A stretch of DNA of 64,000 nt from Trema orientale. Taxonomy: Eukaryota; Streptophyta; Magnoliopsida; Rosales; Cannabaceae. Below are positions 25,036 through 36,379 of the stretch, one piece after another. The stretch lies in the NCBI GenBank assembly GCA_002914845.1, contig JXTC01000004.1, positions 296,440 to 360,439 of the forward strand, read 5' to 3'. The position numbers were made by a program, and so were the translations under genes. Within the stretch, counting starts at the first letter, position 1. Every line of letters begins with the position of its first letter. Below the pieces are notes generated by a model. That model was not told where the DNA came from, made no database searches, and saw only the letters and a program-made list of their open reading frames with translations.

Positions 25036-27512
25036 GCAGCTCGTGGTAATCTAATATGGATCTAACTCTACAGAAATTGCATATACTTCATTATTCCTTG
25101 TAACTTGTATCGTTTATATTTAGGACCGTGACAATACCAATATTGGACTTTGACATATAGTACCCTCTAATCTATTATATCTCCCTCTTTTTCAGGGATG
25201 GCACAGTCATGGAGCCAAGTGTTTGCTCCTCTAAACAATGAAGAGTCTATTCCCATACTAGTTATGACCCACCTTGTTATTAATGGAAACCGTTTAAATA
25301 ATATGAAGTATATTATGTCTTGCACTCTGCAATCTGCATTATGGTCCCAGTGAAACCAGTCCCCTGAAACAGACAAATAGTTGACAATATTAATAAAACA
25401 ATACTGTTTAGAGCCTTTTTGCAGCTCCAAGTTACTTAAATGATATATACTATTCATATTAATTATATTTAAGGTTGAGAATTATCAGTCATAAATTGTA
25501 TGTATAAAAAAAATAATGATAGGTGGATTTTATGATCAGATATGATTAATATGGCTTTTGGTGGGGCTAAAGCAGCTCTTACTTTCACATGCTTCTATAG
25601 AAAATCATTAGACTCCAAACGAAAAAAAATAAAAAAATAAAAAAGGAGGTTTTAACAAATTTTAACATGAAGAAAATAGCTCCATCATTGTCATGCATGC
25701 AATATGGACAAGTAATATAGGTAGCTTTTGTCACCTTTATGGTAGGGGACAGCATTGACATCCATGACTCCATGTAGTTGTGCCAAATATACACAGAAAT
25801 AAAGGTTCCAAACCAAAATCATGCACATTGCTTGTCATAATATCTTGTCATATGTACATTAGTAGTACACTCACAGGGGGCAAAGACAAGCTTGTCTTTC
25901 AACATTTTACTGTTAAACTTCACTTGGGATTCTTTCCTCTGGTAAATTTTTCTTTTTCTTTTGCTTCATAATTGAACATTCTTTATTGAGGTTGGAATTA
26001 GAGAAGCTGACTACTTTTTTGCAACTTGGTTAATAATGCAAAATCACATCACCAAACAAACTAATGAACTAGTACCCACTTATGGTTACAGGGCTTGCTT
26101 TCTTTACAAACTTGAACAAGTTTTGATTATTTGATTGCGCGTGGGAACTGAAGTTTTTCCTTCAAATGAGGAGCCCAAGCTCTTATCCAGATCCAAAATC
26201 ACGGACAGGAGCCATATGTTATCAAGACACAATTGCAACTATGGCTTTAAGGGCAGGCGCGTCATGTTCCCACTTAACTAGTACGAAAAAAATTGAAACT
26301 GAAACAAATCTGGAGCGAACTTAATCGCCTGCTAAGGCTATATCTATATATATTTACATATATATATTTGGCCTATAGATGTTAATAGTTGTTTGTTGTT
26401 ACTCCCCCCAGAGGGAAACAAGACAAGAGTATGCGTCAACTTCAAATAACATTTCCCCTGGAGAACAAAACAATATGTCAATAACCATCACATAAGATTT
26501 TGCCTAGCTACACCTACACCTACCCAACAATTAAATTAGATTATAGAGTAGAATTAGTCCCTCCAAAATGTAAAAGATTCCTCACTTTGTTTGGTGTGAG
26601 TCACTGTCTTATCTCACTCTTTAGAAAATTTGGCAAATTTTGCTCTCTTCTCCATCCCAATAGCCAAATGCCAAGACTAAAAATACACCCAACAAGCCAA
26701 AACATATTTATATATGCACACATTCCACAAGTTGTTCACTTATTAACGCAATGTAAAACAATTTTTAATCCTCATGGAGATTGTAACGACACATATAATA
26801 TTGTTAACCATATTCACACTCCAGATTCCAGTCCTAGATAGTAACCACAGACAAGAATCAATTATTTATAGTATAGTTCCAATGAAGTTTCATAGAAGCG
26901 CCAGCCAGCACACCTATACATATAAATATATATACATATGCCATAATATGTCGGATCATTTTACATATAAATCCATCAACTAAAACAAGAAAGAAAGAGG
27001 AGAATGCATGCAAAATGTAACTCGAACATGGCGAATTTGATACTAAGAGTACCATATCTGCAAAGCAAGCATTTTTCATTTTTGTTTCAAAATTTGAAAT
27101 AATGGTTTTGAAAGTGAATAGTGATATTAAATAGTGAGAATGAGAGGGGAACATTAAAAAAACATGAGTAGACTAAATTTAGCGCCGTCATAATACTTTA
27201 AACTTTACACAATAGTGGAGTGGAGTGCAGTGCAGGGATTCAATTTTAATTTTTTAAGATATGGCATCTCTCTGCCTTAACCTTAATATTATACAGTCTC
27301 ATGTTAGACTTAATAAAATTATGATACTTAATACAAATATCACCAAAAAGGGAGAAAAAAAAAAAAACAAGAAAAAAGAAAAGTGAGGGGAGTCAAAGAA
27401 GAGCAGCTTCCTGAGGAGGGAAAAGGCAAAGCTGGATAATCATAAAAAGAGGACACGTGTAGAGAGAGACAGATCCGAATATGGGCATTACCCACTTGCC
27501 CTTTGCCCGCCC

Positions 27513-27516
<4 letters not shown>

Positions 27517-27547
<31 letters not shown>
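27517..27547. repeat. (GA)n microsatellite upstream of the TRM-like gene
   Basis: About 15 AG/GA units, 360 bases upstream of the start codon. GA repeats are common in plant promoters and 5' leaders and can bind BBR/BPC factors; a function here is inference. Confidence 0.8.
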
Positions 27548-27549
<2 letters not shown>

Positions 27550-27906
27550 AGACTTAGAGCAGTGGTGTGTGAGAGAGGGTAAAGAGTTTTTGGTTATTTT
27601 GAATGTTCAAAAACCAAAACCCACAAACCACACAAACACAGTGACAGATACAGAGTCTCACTCAGGCCTTCTCTTCTTTAATGCTCTCTCTCTTACTGCC
27701 ATATCAATATCATATCTTTCTCTCACACTTACTGTTATCTAAGCTTAAGCAGCTGAGCTCACTGGGGGGGTCTCAGTCCCACTCTTCTTTCTCTCTCACA
27801 TTCACTCCATAATTTTCAAGATCTGGTTTTGGAGTTTGGAGAGATTCTCCAAAAATAGGTGAGGAGCTTAAATAATTAGGGTTTTTGGAAGAAAGGGTTT
27901 GCTTTG

Positions 27907-30900
27907 ATGAGCGGAAATGGAAAGAATTTGGGGCCCAAGAGGTCCAAGATTTCCACCGCTACTCCTACTCATAGAAGCTCCTCCTCCACTCAAAGATTTC
28001 TCTCCAGACAAGGAGCTTTCTCCCAAGGTTGCTTCTTTTTCTTTTCTTTCCTTTCTTGTCCAAGTTCTTGCTGCAATTGTTTGGATTCTGAGAAAATGCA
28101 GGGGAAAAAGATTGATGCTTTCTATTTTCCTAGCTCCCTAACAAAGCCAATTACTTCCGTTCCGTTTGTTTGGTTGCTGAGAAAACTTGGGAAAGTAGTA
28201 TAACGATTTTACTTTTATCTTAATTTTTTTTTTTATCTTTTTTTATTTCCTTTTCGGCTAGCTCGGATGCAATGTAGACAATGTTGTTGGTTTTGCTTGA
28301 TTTAGCTTTATGGTAAAGTAGTAAGGAAGGGGGGTTTTGGAATTGGCTTTCTGACTTTTATCCCGTGGTGTTTGTTGACATGATTTCTTCTGTTTCCATT
28401 ATAGTAAAGAACGTTAATCATGACCCATTATTGCACTCTCTCTCTTTTAGCTTCCTTTGATTTTATTTCCTTTTCTTTTAACACTTTCTTTCATGTTCAT
28501 GCATTTCAATTTTAAATAAACCCCATTTCAGTCCTCCTTCAGATTAACATTTTCGTCTCAAATTTCTTGAAAAATTTAGCTTGAAGTCTCTCTTTGATTT
28601 GCGAGCAATTAGACAATGCCTCCAGGTTCCAAAATGAACTTCTATTTGAATTTCTTTCATTAAGTGATTTCAAACGTGGTGTATGGTTTTAAGTTGTTTT
28701 ATGATCCTTTCCTGGCTTAACTCTTATTAGTTTCTATCTACGTGAAATTCAATTGTCTGAAAATTTTTCATCTTACTTCTAATCTTGGAATGACCATCTT
28801 TAACTTTGTTATTTGGGTGTTTGTTTCCAGGAAACAGGCTGGTCCAAATCCCAAGAAATGTTCCAAACTTGGCCTCAGATTCTAGTTCTTGCAGTAGTGG
28901 TACTGCAGATGACGACTCGGTGCGCTTGTTTTCTTCCTTTTGCTTATTGTACTATTTTGGGTGATTTTATAACTTTGTGCTAATTTGTAACATGAATAGA
29001 GTACTACTTTGTTGGGTTAATTAAATTGTGATTCTAGCACCTTAAGATCTTCCGTTTTGATTTATTAGTGTTATAGAATTGATTCAGTAACTGACAGTTA
29101 TATAATCAGATTGCGTTTCTCCAATGCAGTTCACATTTGAGTTAGGGTTGAGATCTTCAAAACAAGCTTCCGGAACCCCAATTAAGAAGTTATTAGCTAA
29201 GGAGATGTCAAAAGAAACTGAATCCAAGCGGAGATCTCCAAGTGTTGTTGCCAAATTGATGGGACTCGATGGTTTGCCTCCTCAGCAACCAGCTTATAAA
29301 GAAGAAAAGGGTATATCAGAAGGTTATCTTCAGACAATAAGATCTTTCGAGAAAGGTCAAAGAAGTAGCCGCCGATATGACAGCAGATCTTCTAGGAAAA
29401 GCTCGAAGGATGAGCAAGAATTTAAGGATGTCTTTGAGGTTCTGGAAACATCAAAGGCAGGGAGTAGTAGTTACCCGTCACAAGGGACTGTAAATTCGAA
29501 TCTGACTGATGCTGAGATGGCTTTCATTCGGCAGAAGTTCATGGATGCTAAACGTCTTTCAACTGATGAGAAGCTTCAGGGTTCAAAAGAATTCCACGAA
29601 GCACTTGATGTCCTTGACTCTAACAAGGATCTTTTGGTGAAATTTCTACAGCATCCGGACTCATTGTTTACAAAGCATCTGCATGATCTGCAAGATGCTA
29701 CTCCCCAACCTCTTTGTGGTCGCATAGCAGCTATGAAGCCATCAGAAGCTGAGGTGTATGAGAAAACACAGCTAGACGGTAAATCAACTAGAGAAGCTCT
29801 TCACAAGAATCGGTCTGGATCTTCTCAGAGGCATCGTGATCGGCGCACTAGCCATTCTGACTGCTCCGTGGCTCAAAATGCACTGAGGTCATCCAAGAAT
29901 CAATTAGAGGGAAAGGACGAGCCTGCCATTCTCCCTACAAGAATTGTTGTTCTCAAACCAAACCTTGGGAAGGTGCTAAATGTTAATAATGCTGTTTCCT
30001 CTCCTTGTTCTTCACACATTTCATTACCAGAGTGTAGAAAGGACATAGAAATTCCAATTATCAAAAGTAGGGAGGTAGAATTACTGGGAAGGAGAAACTT
30101 TCACCGTGATGTGGGGTTTTCAGGGCACAAATCCAGAGAATCAAGAGAGCTTGCAAAGGAAATTACTAGGCAGATGAAAAATAGTTTTAGCAATAGTTCA
30201 GTGAAGTTTTCGTCCTCTGCATTAAAGGGATATGCTGGGGATGAGAGTTCTTGTAGCATGTCTGGTAATGAATCTGCAAATGAATCAGAGACGATGTCAG
30301 CGAATTCCAAATATTCCTTTGACTTGAATAATCAACGCAGGCCTTTGTCATGCCGTTCCACTGAATCATCTGTGAGCAGAGAGGCTAAAAAAAGACTCTC
30401 AGAGAGGTGGCAACTGACTCACAAGTCTCTAGATATGGCAGTGGTTAGTAAAGGTAGCACACTTGCAGAAATGCTTGCTATCCCTGATAAGGAGACGAGA
30501 CCAGTACATTTGGACAGCATGACTGATGAGGAAGGATTCAGGAACAAAATTGCAAGTGATGATGGGCCTTCTGGCTCTGGGTGGGTTGAACCTTTGGGTA
30601 TTAGCAGTAGGGATGGCTGGAAAGATGGTTGTATCAGAAATTTAACAAGATCAAGATCTCTTCCGTCTTCGTCTACTGCCTTTGGAAGTCCAAAAGCAAT
30701 CACCCGCCGTGAACCAATACGCGATGACAGGTATGTAATTCCCAAAGAGGCCTTAATGCAAGAAAGGAATAAGGCACAAAAGAATAAATTGGATAAGAAA
30801 AGTGTCAACAGAAACTCAAGATCCAGTGGCAAGAAATCACATCCTTCTCACTCAAGTGGGGAAAGTAATGATTATTCAACCAAAACCCTTGCCAACCAAA

Positions 30901-32404
30901 ATCAAGTGAACATTAAACTTGAAGGAAATGGGCCACCAGAGCAGAAAATTGAGTCATTAGCTGGTAATCTCATAGATATGAGTCCTGTTCCGAAAAGTCC
31001 AGAGATTGGTGAACGTGAGACAACCATGTCTTCTGAACCTCTTGATAATTTACTTCCAGAATTATCACCTCATACGTTGGTAGCTGATGTTTGCAATTTT
31101 GGTGACCAAGATGATTTAAATTCTCAGGTTTGTCTTTGAATTTCCATTCTCTTTAAATGCTTGTTGGAAACTGTATATCCTTGATAGTTAAACCACAAAT
31201 GGAGGACAGTTAAATTGCATATAATTTCATAATTTCATAATTTCATATTATGTCGAAACTTTGATTGTTGGCTGATTTGCATTTAGCTGTGTTATTAATC
31301 ACATTAGAAGATTCTTATTATGTTTGGCCACAGTATATTTCAATAACAGTTAGATGCTTCCTACAACTTAAATTGTGACTCCTTACTTTCTATGTGGAGC
31401 TCCTTATAATTTTCTTCTAAGTCTTCTATTTTGCATCGGCAATTTTTGTTTTGTTGACATTTCATAATATATTATAGGAACCATTGAAGGAGCCTCGTGA
31501 AGAAAGTTCACTACCCTTGAACCACTCTGTTCCCGGACTAGAATCTCCTGCAAGTTCTAAGGAGGCTGAACAGCCAAGTCCAGTTTCGGTACTGGAAGTT
31601 CCTTTTACGGACGACGTGTCATCTTGTTCTGAATGCTTTGAGAGTCTCAGTGCTGATTTACAAGGTTGGTACAAGCCATAAATTTATCATATTTTGTATG
31701 ACTTGGATACGTATTGGGTTAAAATTCAGTGTAGCCCATGATTCAGAATTTATAGGTGTTAATTTCTACTGCTTTTGCTACTAGGGCTTCGTATGCAACT
31801 TCAGCTACTCAAGTTGGAATCAGAATCATATGAAGAAGGACCCATGCTCATCTCAAGTGATGATGATATTGGGGAAGGATCGTGTAAGGCGTCAGATGCA
31901 ATTGGATTGTCCGTATCCCAACAGAATTGGGAGTCTTGCTATGTGGTTGATGTCTTGATCCATTCGGGTTTAAACGATGCTGATCCGGATATGTTCTTGG
32001 CAGCATGGCATACTCCGGATTGTCCTCTTAGTCCTTTCCTGTTTGAAGAATTAGAGAAGAAGTATAGTGTCCAAACTTCTCTGCCAAAGTCTGAGAGGAG
32101 GCTGCTTTTTGACCGGATAAGTTGTGGGATTTTGGAGATGTATCAACCATTCACTGATCCACATCCATGGATAAGGTCTAATGCAACCACAATGTTGGGT
32201 CCGAGGTGGTTTAAGAATGAGCTACAGGATGGCCTATGTCAGTTGCTGGCAATCCAAGCGAAGAATGTTAGGAATGATACGACAGAGAAAGTGCTCGGGA
32301 GGGAATCAGATTGGCTGGACATGAGCGACGACATTGATGTAATGGGTAGGGAGATTGAGACATTGTTGTTAGATGAGCTAGTAGAAGAGTTGGTGGCTAT
32401 GTAG
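27907..32404 (+). CDS. TRM19: TON1-recruiting-motif (TRM) protein, TRM19-like; DUF3741 and DUF4378 domains
   Basis: Five coding exons (27907-28027, 28831-28919, 29130-31127, 31478-31664, 31785-32404) keep frame and give 1004 residues. TRM proteins recruit TON1 and PP2A regulators to cortical microtubules and the preprophase band, affecting cell shape and division planes. The start MSGNGKNLGPKRSK was chosen because it splices in phase to GNRLVQIPRNVPNLASDSSS. Visible: GTPIKKLLAKEMSKE, then RRSPSVVAKLMGLDGLP (105-120), the DUF3741 VAxLMGL motif; a long Ser-rich disordered middle; and a C-terminal DUF4378 region of about 170 residues with WESCYVVDVLIHSGL, ending EIETLLLDELVEELVAM, which fits the C-terminal TON1-binding motif. 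The match to TRM19 (AT3G53540) rests on memory and on gene neighbours. A different TRM subgroup member is possible. Confidence 0.85.
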
Positions 32405-33945
32405 ACATTTTCAACCAATGCTATTTTTGGTCTTAGGAAACCTGATAGTTGATACTCTCTTTGTAAATGAAGGTCCATGATACGACTGTGTCATGAGAAG
32501 ATGAATAAAAAATATTGAGTAATCTTTACACCAAAATGAAGAAGAGTACGAAGGGAACCAAAACAAATTGAGGGCTTGACATAATTTTGGAGCCAAATGT
32601 AACTATGAATCCTGTAAGTTTGATCATATTGCCAGAAAATTTAAATATAAAAGGTAAACTAATGTGCCACAAACGTTAAAAAAAATATACGTATATAAGC
32701 CTAACTTCGTACTTTTTAAGTAAAAAATAATGTTACATTGAGCATACATAGTGCAATACAGTTAATGCGATGTGGTAAAGTCCACGGGAACTGTAATGCA
32801 GTGATAGAAGAAATTAGACTGCCAACCCACGCCAAAAAGAAATGGTACACCTCAATAAGCATGCCAATATTTCAAACTCCATGTACTTCTAATTTTAAGC
32901 GTCACCCATTTGCTAGCAAACCCCGATGTATCAACAACACATTTGCCAGAAAGATCCTTATACTATATAACTTTGATAGACGTAGCCCTAAGAAACACAT
33001 GCCAACCGCACTTGAAAATAACTCTCAAATTTGTCTTTTTTTTTAAAAAAAGGAATCAATAATTAGTTGTCAAATAAATATTATTGCTGCTTTTTGGATT
33101 GTAGTCTAAAAATTGTTTAATATGGAAACATTAACGCTGCGCATCATATTTAGGTAAAAAATTTGGATAGAATTTAATTGATTTTCATAAGATGACAAAT
33201 TAACCTTTCAAAATAAAATTTTTAACTAAACTAAAATAGCTAAATAAAATTAAAAAGAAAAATTCAATCAAGATGTGGAGGCCATCATTAAAGTATTAGG
33301 GGACAAAAGTCCCGTTGTTAACTATACATATAGTCGTATACAAGACATTCTTTTACTAATCTGTGTTTTGATTGAAAGTCGTCGCTTTCCATTGTTTGTT
33401 TTCATCTAGGAAACTAGATCATTCTATTCAATCATTGTAGTGCTGAAAAGAATGCCGTTCTTAAGAAATTGACAACACGCACACACTCTCCCTCCATTTA
33501 TTTTCCGAAAATGGTTTCCAAGTGCAAACTGCAACCCTTGAATAGTTTTTGTTTCGTTTTGTTTATATATATATATATAGAGCTTTTGACTTGACTTTTC
33601 ATCGGGTGTCGAACATTGTTAAAACTTTCATTAACAATCAAGATTGCAATATTAGGACTAAGATAATAGCCCTCTTAAGCAAGAATTGCCCAAACCAATC
33701 AATGGAGCTACTAACTGTCAACGAAGAGGTAACAACACAAGTAACATACTACATATCACGATAGTTTTAATTACAATTATGATGATGAAAATCATAGCAT
33801 AACCAACCAAAAAATACGAATTAAAACATACGTAACGCGGAGTATTATTATTTAATAACAATATGATGGTGATGATGGTTATTATTATTATTATTATTTT
33901 TGTACTACATAGGATATAATGATATATAAACAAAGAAGTATTTGT
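32405..33945. other. Intergenic between convergent TRM-like and peptide genes
   Basis: It holds the 3' flanks of both convergent genes. There are TATATATATA at about 33567-33578 and short TAT/ATT trinucleotide runs near 33880-33900. No gene, RNA or transposon recognised. Confidence 0.4.
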
Positions 33946-34284
33946 TTAAGGAGCAAGATGGTTGAAGCGGGGGGGTGGAGGTGAATAAGGCGGAGTGCCA
34001 GGAGAGCGCCTGCCGCTGGGACCAGATGGGGGAACTGGGGTATTGTGCTTCGAACTGAACCATATTGGGTCAGTGTTGAGCGAGTCTGGGCGTGGGCGTG
34101 GCGGATCAGGAGTAGAGACTCCGCTGGGCCCAGATGGAGGAACGGGCCCCTTGGGCCTCTTGCTGAACCGTATCTCCTTCCCACCTATTGATATCACTCT
34201 TGCCTCACCCACATTTACAACTACCATCATTACCACTAACCCCACCCATAACAACATCACTGACTTCTTCTTACCCATACCCAT
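33946..34284 (-). CDS. Secreted signalling-peptide precursor with two PVPPSGPSG motifs (PIP/IDA-like)
   Basis: Intronless, 112 residues. Residues 1-28 are a classical signal peptide: MGMGKKK, a hydrophobic core LLWVGLVVMMVVVNV, and a probable cut after GEA. The rest is hydrophilic, rich in Pro, Ser, Arg and Lys, with no cysteine, as in precursors of short post-translationally modified plant peptides. PVPPSGPSG occurs twice, at 47-55 and 83-91. SGPS is the core of PAMP-induced peptides (PIP/PIPL); PxPPSxPS is the core of IDA/IDL abscission peptides. A basic context (RPKG before copy 1, GRRS after copy 2) could mark processing. The usual PIP ending G-x-GH is absent. Such peptides are sensed by HAE/RLK7-type receptor kinases; the receptor here is inference. 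Start codon: two ATGs, at 34284 and 34278; either works. Confidence 0.75.
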   Translation of the reverse strand: MGMGKKKSVMLLWVGLVVMMVVVNVGEARVISIGGKEIRFSKRPKGPVPPSGPSGVSTPDPPRPRPDSLNTDPIWFSSKHNTPVPPSGPSGRRSPGTPPYSPPPPRFNHLAP

Positions 34285-34394
34285 TCTTCTCCCCTCTTCT
34301 CTTCTCTTCTCTTCCTTACTCTTTTTTTTGTTTTTTTAATTATTATTCGGAATAAGGAGGAGTTCTTCTTCTATATACCCTCTCTTCTATCTCT

Positions 34395-34405
34395 CTTTAT
34401 ATAGC
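34395..34405 (-). promoter_or_regulatory. TATA box of the peptide gene
   Basis: On the minus strand the sequence is GCTATATAAAG, a near-ideal plant TATA box, about 111-121 bases upstream of the start codon. A transcription start near 34365-34370 would leave a leader of roughly 80 bases. Confidence 0.55.
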
Positions 34406-34909
34406 AATACCCCCACTCCTTTTTTAGGAATGCAATTGATCCATTCTTATAATGTGTTGTTTATTACAAAATTGAATGCCGGATTTTTTCCTATATTTGG
34501 AAAAAATCAATACCGGCCATTCAAAATAATCGTAAATAATTTTAGATTTTTGAATTGAGACGTCAAACTTGGATACGTGTGTGTGTGTGCTAATTATGCC
34601 TCGCCTCTCATTTATTTCTAGTAAATGGGGAATCACAGAGATAAATATAGAGGTTGAACGCGATTAGTTTTGGTTAAAAATTAGAAATGAAACGAATATT
34701 TTCTTGGTATTAATGAGTATAATCCAGTCATGGAAGGTATTCTATTTATATATATATGAAAATCTAATATTATCAATTACAAATTGATGACTGATATCTA
34801 TACAGCAATATATAGTACTGTTTTTTTTTTTTTTCAAAAAAAAAATTCATGTAAGTAAAAGAATGAAAATTACAAAAATACATTAGATACATTTATTTTT
34901 CCAATTACA

Positions 34910-35134
34910 TTACATATTTTTAAGTTCATCGGATGAGATGGATGCTGGTGCAATATGTTTACTGTGATCACCTTTTTCTTGTCCTGTTGCTGGTTGTTTC
35001 ATGGGTGGAAAAATCTTAGCATAAAGGGCATCAATAGATGCTGATGGTGCCACTAATATCTCATAATGTCCGTGATGTCGACTATTCTTGTTTAGTTGAT
35101 AGAGGAGTTTAAATAATGAACTGATTACTTTGGC
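34910..35134 (-). other. Coding-like exon in the left arm of an inverted repeat, product not recognised
   Basis: On the minus strand an acceptor (CTAACAG) precedes a 75-codon frame starting AKVISSLFKLLYQLNKNSRH and ending SSDELKNM-stop. It contains HYEILVAPSASIDALYAKIF and looks like a real terminal exon: even composition and no stop until the end. I do not recognise the protein. The reverse-complement copy at 41686 onward has lost the AG acceptor (CAT instead of CAG) and hits a stop after about 26 codons. It may be a captured or left-over gene fragment, or the last exon of an unresolved minus-strand gene. Confidence 0.45.
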
Positions 35135-36035
35135 CTGTTAGATAGCTGGCTCATTTACATCGAACCTTATGTTCTAGTTTGTTGATTGTGAATGACATGA
35201 GATACAGAATTTAAAAGCAGATTTGCTTGTTGAATCATTATTAGGTGATTTTCAAAGTTCATTATAGAAACGGACTGGTCTTTGTTTCTGTTCTCTCTTG
35301 TTTTGTTCTTTTGGACCAAAATCCAATACTGATTTTGTTAGGGTTTCTAACATTTTTACCTACAAAAATCGAAAAGAATTACAAACATACGGAAGTCATG
35401 CTTTTTTTCAATTTTCATACAGTTTTTATTAGACAAATATCACTTTTTAAAAAATATTTAGAAAAATACCATTTTTAAAATAAATTATAGTGACCGATTT
35501 TCAGAAACTGATTACTGGTGACGGTTACTAGTTATATACCAATTATAAAAACCGTATAATATCTAATTTCCCCATTTTGTTACTTTTTTTTCTTTTTTTT
35601 TTTTTCAAAAGATGATTTTATTAGTGATAAATAGATTTTGGCTTCGCAACTTCTACTAGAGGGATAAGAAAGCTTTATATTCTTGTTCTTTTTTTTTCCC
35701 CTTGCTTAAAATATTTTATGATGGGGATTTTTCTTACGGATTGGCTCAAATCTGTTAATATGTTTTTCTTATTATAGAGTAACTCTCTTATTCGTGTAAG
35801 AATCATTTTAGAATCAATATGCTAATGTTCTTACGGATTTGCATAATGTCTTTCCATATGACAAGTTGAAGCTAAAATGATTGTTTCCTTATTCTTGGAT
35901 TGTAGTGTACATTTATCGAGTAAAATTTACTACTGCGGGAGAAGCTTTGATTTAACTGACTATGGAGAAAAATCCGTGTTGTCTATCGATTTTGTGGTGA
36001 CTGCCAACATTTTAACAAAATGCTGACCAGTAAAT
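34924..36035. repeat. Left arm of a long inverted repeat
   Basis: Its reverse complement matches 40655-41888 over most of its length, with shared words such as GGAAAGACATTATGCAAAT, GTCATTCACAATCAACAAAC and CCTCTAGTAGAAGTTG. The arm has about 230 bases (about 35340-35575, containing ACGGTTACTAGTTATATACC) that are absent from the right arm, likely an insertion. Confidence 0.8.
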
Positions 36036-36379
36036 CATATCCTTTGAAAATTGACATTTTTGGAGCAGAAATATTGCGTGTAACCACACTGTTGGGTAAA
36101 TGATCAGTTTTAGGCCAAAGTGGGCTTGACCATGCTAGCCCACTGGCATCTGGAGGAATATTTTCAGATGGAGGTGCCCATGTGAACGGATGGGCATATC
36201 ACTGTTCCGATCAGAAGGATTACTAACCATTAACATAACCATAATTTCATCTAATTTTACCGTATTTTAGACTATTCCTGACATGATTTTTTTAACATCC
36301 CATTCTAACCACTAACATTGTTTGAGTGCTTGTAATTTAATTACAGGTATTCTGAAGCTAACATCAGCGATTCATGAAG

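Larger units (their letters stand above)
20975..27906. other. Large intergenic region with repeats, no gene recognised
   Basis: Nearly 7 kb. It contains the 3' flank of the TPR gene, a perfect-looking 79-bp tandem duplication (23173-23330), a SINE-like element on the minus strand (about 24950-25035), and AT-rich sequence. From about 27.2 kb it becomes the promoter and leader of the TRM-like gene, with GTGGAGTGGAGTGCAGTGCA at about 27214-27234 and a GA microsatellite at 27517-27547. Short open frames throughout have no recognisable motif. Confidence 0.5.

Noticed and set aside
30419-30832. 137-codon minus-strand open frame inside the TRM-like gene
   Set aside because: Antisense of the large coding exon; no motif.
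35245-35478. 77-codon open frame in the left inverted-repeat arm
   Set aside because: Crosses the private insertion of this arm and is not kept in the other arm.
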